NCBI GenBank assembly: GCA_004347865.1
Contig: QNUZ01000003.1
Span: 1-37,534 of the forward strand
Origin: Archaeoglobi archaeon
GTDB taxonomy: Archaea; Halobacteriota; Archaeoglobi; Archaeoglobales; Archaeoglobaceae
Length of the DNA stretch: 37,534 nt
Direction: 5' to 3'
In this document: one piece after another, positions 34,565 through 37,534 of the stretch
How the letters are laid out: the number at the start of each line of letters is the position of its first letter
Position numbering within the stretch: position 1 is the stretch's first letter
Made by a program: the position numbers and the translations under genes
The notes under the pieces: generated by a model
What the model saw: the letters and a program-made list of their open reading frames with translations, nothing else
Database searches by the model: none
Told to the model about the DNA's origin: nothing

Positions 34565-35732
34565 AAGGCTTGAAGGAAAGAAGATAGTTTTGGGAGTTAC
34601 GGGCAGCATAGCCGCAGTGGAGTGTGTTAAGCTTGCAAGGGAGCTTGCAAGGAGAGGTGCGGAAGTTTTTGCAGTGATGAGCGAAGCAGCGCAGAAAATA
34701 ATCCATCCCTACGCTCTCGAATTCGCAACGGGGAACAGGGTTGTTACGGAGATTACAGGAATGATCGAGCACGTAAATTACCTTGGAAAGGATGGATTTG
34801 CGGATCTGTACCTGATAGCTCCCGCCACCGCGAACACGATTTCAAAAATTGCAAACGGAATCGATGATACACCAGTTACAACCTTTGCCACAGCTGCTCT
34901 TGGATCTGGAAAACCTATGCTGATAGCCCCAGCAATGCACGCCGCGATGATCGAAAACAAAGCGGTCAAGGAAAACATCGAGAAGCTTAAGAAAATGGGC
35001 GTGGAGTTTATAGAGCCAAAATTCGCTGAGGAAAAGGCAAAATTCCCGGACATCGAGAAGATCTGCCTGCACGTAGAGAGAAAGCTCTATTCAAAGGAAT
35101 TTTTGGGAAAGAAGGTTCTTGTCACCGCTGGGCCCACATACGAGCAAATAGATCCCGTCCGTTTCATAAGCAACAGGAGTTCGGGGCTTATGGGAAAAGA
35201 AATAGCCCTGGAACTCTGGCGGAGGGGGGCCGAAGTTGTGCTTGTGAGTTCCAAGGACTTCGGAATCGATCTGCCTAACTTCAGGGAAGTTCATGTCTGG
35301 TCTGTTAGGGACATGCTGAACGCTGTGCTTGAAGAGATCAAAGGATGTGACCTTTTCGTCTCTTCTGCGGCTCCTGCTGACTTCGAGGTTGAAATGCGGG
35401 ATAAGAAGATTAAAACTGCTCCCGAACTCGTTCTTAAACTCAAAGAGGCTCCAAAGATTATAAAGGAGGTCAGAAGGGTTTACGGCGGGCATATCGTTGG
35501 TTTTAAGGCGGAAACAGGACTGAGTGATGAAGAACTGGCTAAAATTGCGAAGGAAAGACTTGAGGCAGATAAGCTTGCGATGGTCGTTGCGAATGATGTC
35601 CTCGAGAGGGGCATGGGAACCGAGGAAACGAGGGTTGTCGTGGTGACAGCCAGAAGGACCCAGTGGCTTGAGGGCAGAAAAAGCTTGGTGGCTCAGAAAA
35701 TAGTGGAGATCTATGTTGAAGACCTCCTATGA
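34554..35732 (+). CDS. coaBC: Bifunctional phosphopantothenoylcysteine synthetase/decarboxylase
   Basis: CoaBC joins cysteine to phosphopantothenate and decarboxylates the product to phosphopantetheine, in CoA synthesis. The N-terminal flavin decarboxylase (CoaC) part has LGVTGSIAAVE, IAPATANTISKIANG and the PAMH motif, the archaeal variant of PxMN. The C-terminal CoaB part starts about residue 190 with VTAGPTYEQIDPVRFISNRSSGLMG. I choose GTG at 34554, which overlaps the polyferredoxin end and follows AAGGGGA; the ORF-track start is 33 bases earlier. Its own stop overlaps the pantoate kinase start, which belongs to the same pathway. Confidence 0.94.
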   Translation: MESRRLEGKKIVLGVTGSIAAVECVKLARELARRGAEVFAVMSEAAQKIIHPYALEFATGNRVVTEITGMIEHVNYLGKDGFADLYLIAPATANTISKIANGIDDTPVTTFATAALGSGKPMLIAPAMHAAMIENKAVKENIEKLKKMGVEFIEPKFAEEKAKFPDIEKICLHVERKLYSKEFLGKKVLVTAGPTYEQIDPVRFISNRSSGLMGKEIALELWRRGAEVVLVSSKDFGIDLPNFREVHVWSVRDMLNAVLEEIKGCDLFVSSAAPADFEVEMRDKKIKTAPELVLKLKEAPKIIKEVRRVYGGHIVGFKAETGLSDEELAKIAKERLEADKLAMVVANDVLERGMGTEETRVVVVTARRTQWLEGRKSLVAQKIVEIYVEDLL

Positions 35733-36535
35733 TATTCTGCCCCGCTGCAATAAGCTGCATCTTCAGCCCTCAGATCGATAAGGACCCCATGAAATCTGGG
35801 AGCCTTGGCGTGGGCTTCACGATCAGTAGGGGGGTTTATGCAAAACCTTCTGCGGATTTGAGGTGGAACGGAAAGAAGATAATCTTTCCAACCGTCGAAT
35901 ACGTTCTCAGGGAAATCAAAATGGAGGGGGTAGAGCTTTTCTCAGAACTTCCACTGGGCTGTGGCTTTGGGCTGAGTGGGGCATCGGCCCTGGCTACCGC
36001 TTTCCTCGCTGATAGGCCCGCAGTTGAGCTGTACGATTTGGCTCATGTTGCGGAGGTTGTAAATCTAACGGGGCTTGGAACTGTGTCAACTCAGGCTTTT
36101 AGCGGCCTCGTTATAAGGAAGACTGCCTCATGCCCTTCTAGCATAGTGGTCGAAAGGTATAATTGGAACTGCGAGCTGGATTTCCTTTCACTGGGGAGCA
36201 TTTCGACGAGCGAGGTGCTTTCGAAAAGAAAGGACATAGCCGATGTCGGTAAGAAGTGGCTGAAGGAATTCATGAAAGAAATAAGCCTCAGAAACCTTTT
36301 CAGGTGCTCCAAGGGTTTTGCAGAGGAAACTGGACTTATAGAGCCGGTAAGGGACTTAATTGAGGCGGTTGAAAGCGCTGGGGGTATGGCTAGCATGGCG
36401 ATGCTTGGAAAAACAGTATTCGCTTACAAGGGCTTTGAGGCCTTGAGGGAATTCGGAGAGCCGTTTAAAGCTAAAATAGACTGTTGCGGGGTGAGGAAAG
36501 TTGAAGGTGGCGGCAATTCAGTGCAGAATTGGTGA
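35729..36535 (+). CDS. Pantoate kinase (GHMP family)
   Basis: Archaea make phosphopantothenate through pantoate kinase and phosphopantothenate synthetase rather than pantothenate kinase. This 268-aa GHMP kinase has the phosphate loop LPLGCGFGLSGASALATAF (about residues 73-91) and an N-terminal FCPAAISCIF. GLGTVSTQAFSGLVIRK and a Gly-rich C-terminal AGGMASMAMLGKTVFAY follow. The tight overlap with coaBC (four bases) strongly supports the CoA assignment. The partner synthetase is not in the window. Its 3' end overlaps the next gene by 35 bases. Confidence 0.9.
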   Translation: MIFCPAAISCIFSPQIDKDPMKSGSLGVGFTISRGVYAKPSADLRWNGKKIIFPTVEYVLREIKMEGVELFSELPLGCGFGLSGASALATAFLADRPAVELYDLAHVAEVVNLTGLGTVSTQAFSGLVIRKTASCPSSIVVERYNWNCELDFLSLGSISTSEVLSKRKDIADVGKKWLKEFMKEISLRNLFRCSKGFAEETGLIEPVRDLIEAVESAGGMASMAMLGKTVFAYKGFEALREFGEPFKAKIDCCGVRKVEGGGNSVQNW

Positions 36536-37268
36536 TCTTGAAAGTGCGGAGAGGTTATCTGTTGACGCAGTCGAGAGAGGGGCCGAGATCCTTCTTTATC
36601 CAGAGTATTTCTCTTACCCGGTTTTCTCGCTCGAGCTTGGGGAGAAAACGCTACAGTTTTTGCAAAGGATAAGCAAGGAGTACGATGTGATCACGTCAGG
36701 AAATGTTGTTTTTAATGCCGAAAAAACGACAAACAGAGCCTTTATCTTTGACTCTGGGGATGTTGTAGGCCACCAGGATAAGGTGCACCCAACTAGGACA
36801 GAGAAGGCATTCGGTGTAACTCCCGGGGAAAGGCTTAACTTTTTTGATGTCCGAAAAACAAGAATCTGTGTCCTAGTTTGTGCTGACATCCTCTATCCTG
36901 AACTGTGCAGAATAGCGGGGCTTAGAGGAGTTGAAATAGCCTTGAATCCAGTTGTTTCCTTCAAGCACTCTGAGCTCCCCGGGGAGAACCTGAGATACTG
37001 CCTTTACTTTGCAAGATCCTTTGACAACTGCTACGCGATCGTCAAGGCGGGCGGATTTGGCAGAACTTTCGCGGGCAGCGAGGCTGCGGGAAGAAGCCTT
37101 ATTGCGAGCTTCGATGGGGTGCTTGCAAAGGCAAAGAGTGAAGAGAGCGAAGAAGCGGTCGTTGCTGAGGTGGATCTAGGCAGAATAAGGGCCTACAGAC
37201 AGATAAACTACTCTCTCACGGAAAGGAATGTCAAAGCATACGAGGATTTGCTTGGGAAAAATTTATAA
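36501..37268 (+). CDS. Carbon-nitrogen hydrolase (nitrilase superfamily)
   Basis: This 255-aa enzyme has the nitrilase superfamily triad: E35 in LYPEYFS, K94 in HQDKVHPT and C127 in VLVCADILYPEL. It would hydrolyse or transfer amides by a Cys thioester mechanism. It starts with TTG, preceded by GAGGAAAG, inside the 3' end of pantoate kinase. The substrate is unknown. Position at the end of the CoA gene run suggests a role in pantothenate/CoA metabolism or repair, but nothing in the sequence proves it. It is intact and of usual length. Confidence 0.85.
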   Translation: MKVAAIQCRIGDLESAERLSVDAVERGAEILLYPEYFSYPVFSLELGEKTLQFLQRISKEYDVITSGNVVFNAEKTTNRAFIFDSGDVVGHQDKVHPTRTEKAFGVTPGERLNFFDVRKTRICVLVCADILYPELCRIAGLRGVEIALNPVVSFKHSELPGENLRYCLYFARSFDNCYAIVKAGGFGRTFAGSEAAGRSLIASFDGVLAKAKSEESEEAVVAEVDLGRIRAYRQINYSLTERNVKAYEDLLGKNL

Positions 37269-37283
37269 ATTTCTCAGAGATTG

Positions 37284-37340
37284 TTATAAAAATGGGTGCC
37301 CAGAAAACTCGGAGCTTTAGCTCTGATGAACGGGCAAAGC
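37284..37340 (+). mobile_element. IS200/IS605-like hairpin element (E)
   Basis: The second copy of element D: TTATAAAAATGGGTGCCCAG is identical, then a CGGAGC-TTTA-GCTCTG hairpin and GATGAACGGGCAA. It begins 15 bases after the nitrilase stop and is followed by a tnpB fragment in the same direction. Confidence 0.55.
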
Positions 37341-37344
37341 TTAA

Positions 37345-37534
37345 ATACTGCTTTCCGTAATTCTACATAGATGCAGGCATGTTGCCCAAATAGGTGTAGG
37401 CAGAATCTACAAATGCCCGAAGTGTGGGATGGAATACGATAGGGATCTAAACGCGTGCATAAACATAGCCCGCAGGTTAATGAGCTCTGCGGGATGGGGG
37501 AGCTGTGAGCCCCCCGAACCGGCAGATGAGGGGA
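37345..37534 (+). pseudogene. tnpB: TnpB 3' fragment (IS200/IS605), runs off window
   Basis: In the frame that starts after TAA at 37342-37344, the last part reads GVGRIYKCPKCGMEYDRDLN and then ACINIARRLMSS. This is the zinc ribbon (CPKCG) and the third RuvC motif (DRDLNA with its catalytic Asp) of the TnpB RNA-guided nuclease. The first Cys pair of the ribbon is incomplete (HRCRHV), and the rest of TnpB is missing; element E lies where the gene body should be. The 3' part normally also encodes the omega-RNA scaffold. The frame is open to the window edge, so the true end and right terminus cannot be seen. Confidence 0.85.

Noticed and set aside
1-37534. CRISPR array, intact transposase, rRNA genes or replication origin
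   Set aside because: I saw no regularly spaced repeats, no full transposase, no rRNA and no cluster of origin-recognition repeats, even though polB and dnaG are present.

Overview
The window is archaeal and reads as a member of the Archaeoglobales (Archaeoglobus/Geoglobus/Ferroglobus type). This is an inference from gene content and style, not from a search. The archaeal signs are ribosomal stalk proteins P0/P1 with lysine/glutamate tails, a tail-less HMf-like histone, family B DNA polymerase with a PIP box, archaeal DnaG, cupin-type phosphoglucose isomerase, pantoate kinase, fused CoaBC, an Lhr-type helicase, a tetraether-synthase-like radical SAM protein and an FwdF-like polyferredoxin. Many genes show a TATA-like box about 23-28 nt before the start codon, which suggests mostly leaderless mRNAs.

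Layout. 1-1100: end of the P0/P1 stalk operon, then the histone gene. 1125-7668 (minus): pgiA, asd, a Tes-like radical SAM gene, then a tight leuA-dapF-TIM-barrel operon. 7891-11901: biotin carboxylase (pycA-like, plus), then convergent acyP-hisF-mazG-like-pncB (minus). 12052-16172 (plus): polB, a CheY-like receiver, dnaG. 16180-19033: pgk (minus), argJ (plus), an Lrp/AsnC regulator (minus). 19083-23164: Lhr helicase, an unknown 104-aa protein (minus), and a double-PAS protein with a degenerate histidine-kinase dimerisation motif. 23263-25147 is a small accessory islet: tRNA-Leu(UAA), a disrupted small gene, a RecA-like gene split by an in-frame TAG, tRNA-Val(UAC), a 100-bp IS200/IS605-like miniature element, and a VapBC pair. 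25210-31625: a continuous overlapping operon purE (class II)-purC-carA-carB-larB. 31717-37268: a hotdog thioesterase, then an overlapping run aroC-polyferredoxin-coaBC-pantoate kinase-nitrilase family. 37284-end: another IS-like hairpin repeat followed by the 3' fragment of a tnpB gene that runs off the window.

How it fits together. Most genes are central metabolism and information processing: lysine (asd, dapF), leucine (leuA), histidine (hisF), arginine (argJ, carAB), chorismate (aroC), purines (purE, purC), pyrimidines (carAB), NAD (pncB), CoA (coaBC, pantoate kinase), glycolysis/gluconeogenesis (pgiA, pgk) and replication (polB, dnaG).

The most unusual signal is not in the housekeeping genes. 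Five short hairpin elements resembling IS200/IS605 (TnpB-type) transposon ends are scattered through the window without an intact transposase: two in the same orientation flanking polB, each just upstream of a promoter; one 100-bp palindromic miniature element beside tRNA-Val; and two copies of a second family, one sitting inside a small gene and one next to a tnpB remnant. Such ends carry the omega-RNA (guide RNA) scaffold of TnpB, so they are either decayed transposons or leftover or repurposed small RNAs.
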